A DNA stretch of 64,000 bases from Chionoecetes opilio (taxonomy: Eukaryota > Arthropoda > Malacostraca > Decapoda > Majidae): positions 42,501 through 106,500 of the forward strand of contig JACEEZ010006497.1 of assembly GCA_016584305.1 (NCBI GenBank), written 5' to 3'. The position numbers were made by a program, and so were the translations under genes. Shown here piece after piece: positions 63,940 through 64,000 of the stretch; within the stretch, counting starts at the first letter, position 1; each line of letters begins with the position of its first letter. The notes under the pieces were generated by a model, which searched no databases, was not told where the DNA came from, and worked only from the letters and a program-made list of their open reading frames with translations.

Positions 63940-64000
<61 letters not shown>
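63758..64000. other. A-rich, low-quality window end
   Basis: AAAAGAAAAAGAGG-type text turns into nearly pure A with G and C runs. It has no match to 1796 onward, although the preceding 1.8 kb does match. It looks like a sequencing or assembly end. Confidence 0.8.

Overview
The window looks like nuclear DNA of an arthropod, most likely a decapod crustacean (inference). Signs are the very high load of TG, GA, GACA, TGG and AT microsatellites, many short interspersed CCTAA/TTAGG stretches, tRNA-derived SINEs, and arthropod-style RTE-like, Jockey-like, BEL/Pao and P-element remnants. There is no operon, no CRISPR array and no intact host gene. One-base indels are frequent everywhere. Several blocks (about 19.4-21.4, 29.8-31.1, 45.6-48.3 and 48.8-54.2 kb) read like a poor consensus, so every reading-frame break may be either decay or assembly error.

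Layout, left to right. 1-1795 is a direct copy of 61950-63757, so the two ends of the window share about 1.8 kb. 2.6-5.3 kb holds a 1.1 kb TG array, a tRNA-Val-derived SINE and a TGG/ACC hairpin. 5.9-8.5 kb (minus strand) holds a decayed gene fragment whose zinc-finger text resembles PRDM10; its introns carry an RTE fragment, a second SINE and a small foldback element. 9.5-12.9 kb is a 94-bp satellite. 13.8-16.7 kb is a dispersed repeat interrupted by a 2.6 kb element with TA-flanked inverted ends. 17.9-22.6 kb is a 33-bp CCTAA-rich satellite split by a 2.8 kb long-inverted-repeat element with a GC-rich core. 23.0-23.9 kb is a 49-bp minisatellite.

24.6-25.5 kb is a stack of nested inverted repeats and 26.6-27.2 kb is GA-rich. 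27.6-28.5 kb is a broken P-element-like transposase, 28.9-29.8 kb a BEL/Pao Gag fragment (minus) and 31.2-31.5 kb a Jockey-like LINE C-terminal fragment. 32-41.7 kb is a dense cluster of miniature inverted-repeat elements: a TTTCGTAC-rich family (four copies), a hAT-like MITE (two copies, one carrying a 1 kb palindromic element), a 0.45 kb family (several copies), an 830 bp palindrome and a Tigger-like MITE. RTE-like LINE copies lie at 33.8-36.5 (minus), 43.6-44.9 (minus) and 54.4-56.9 kb (plus, best preserved). 47.6-48.1 and 53.0-54.2 kb are minisatellites. 57.2-59.7 kb (minus) is a frameshifted transposase-like gene between inverted subterminal sequences. 60.3-60.6 kb is a 107-bp triple repeat. 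The right end runs into poly-A and low-quality sequence.

The interest lies in the layered history of mobile elements: elements inside elements inside satellites, with target duplications and empty-site copies that can be read within the window itself.
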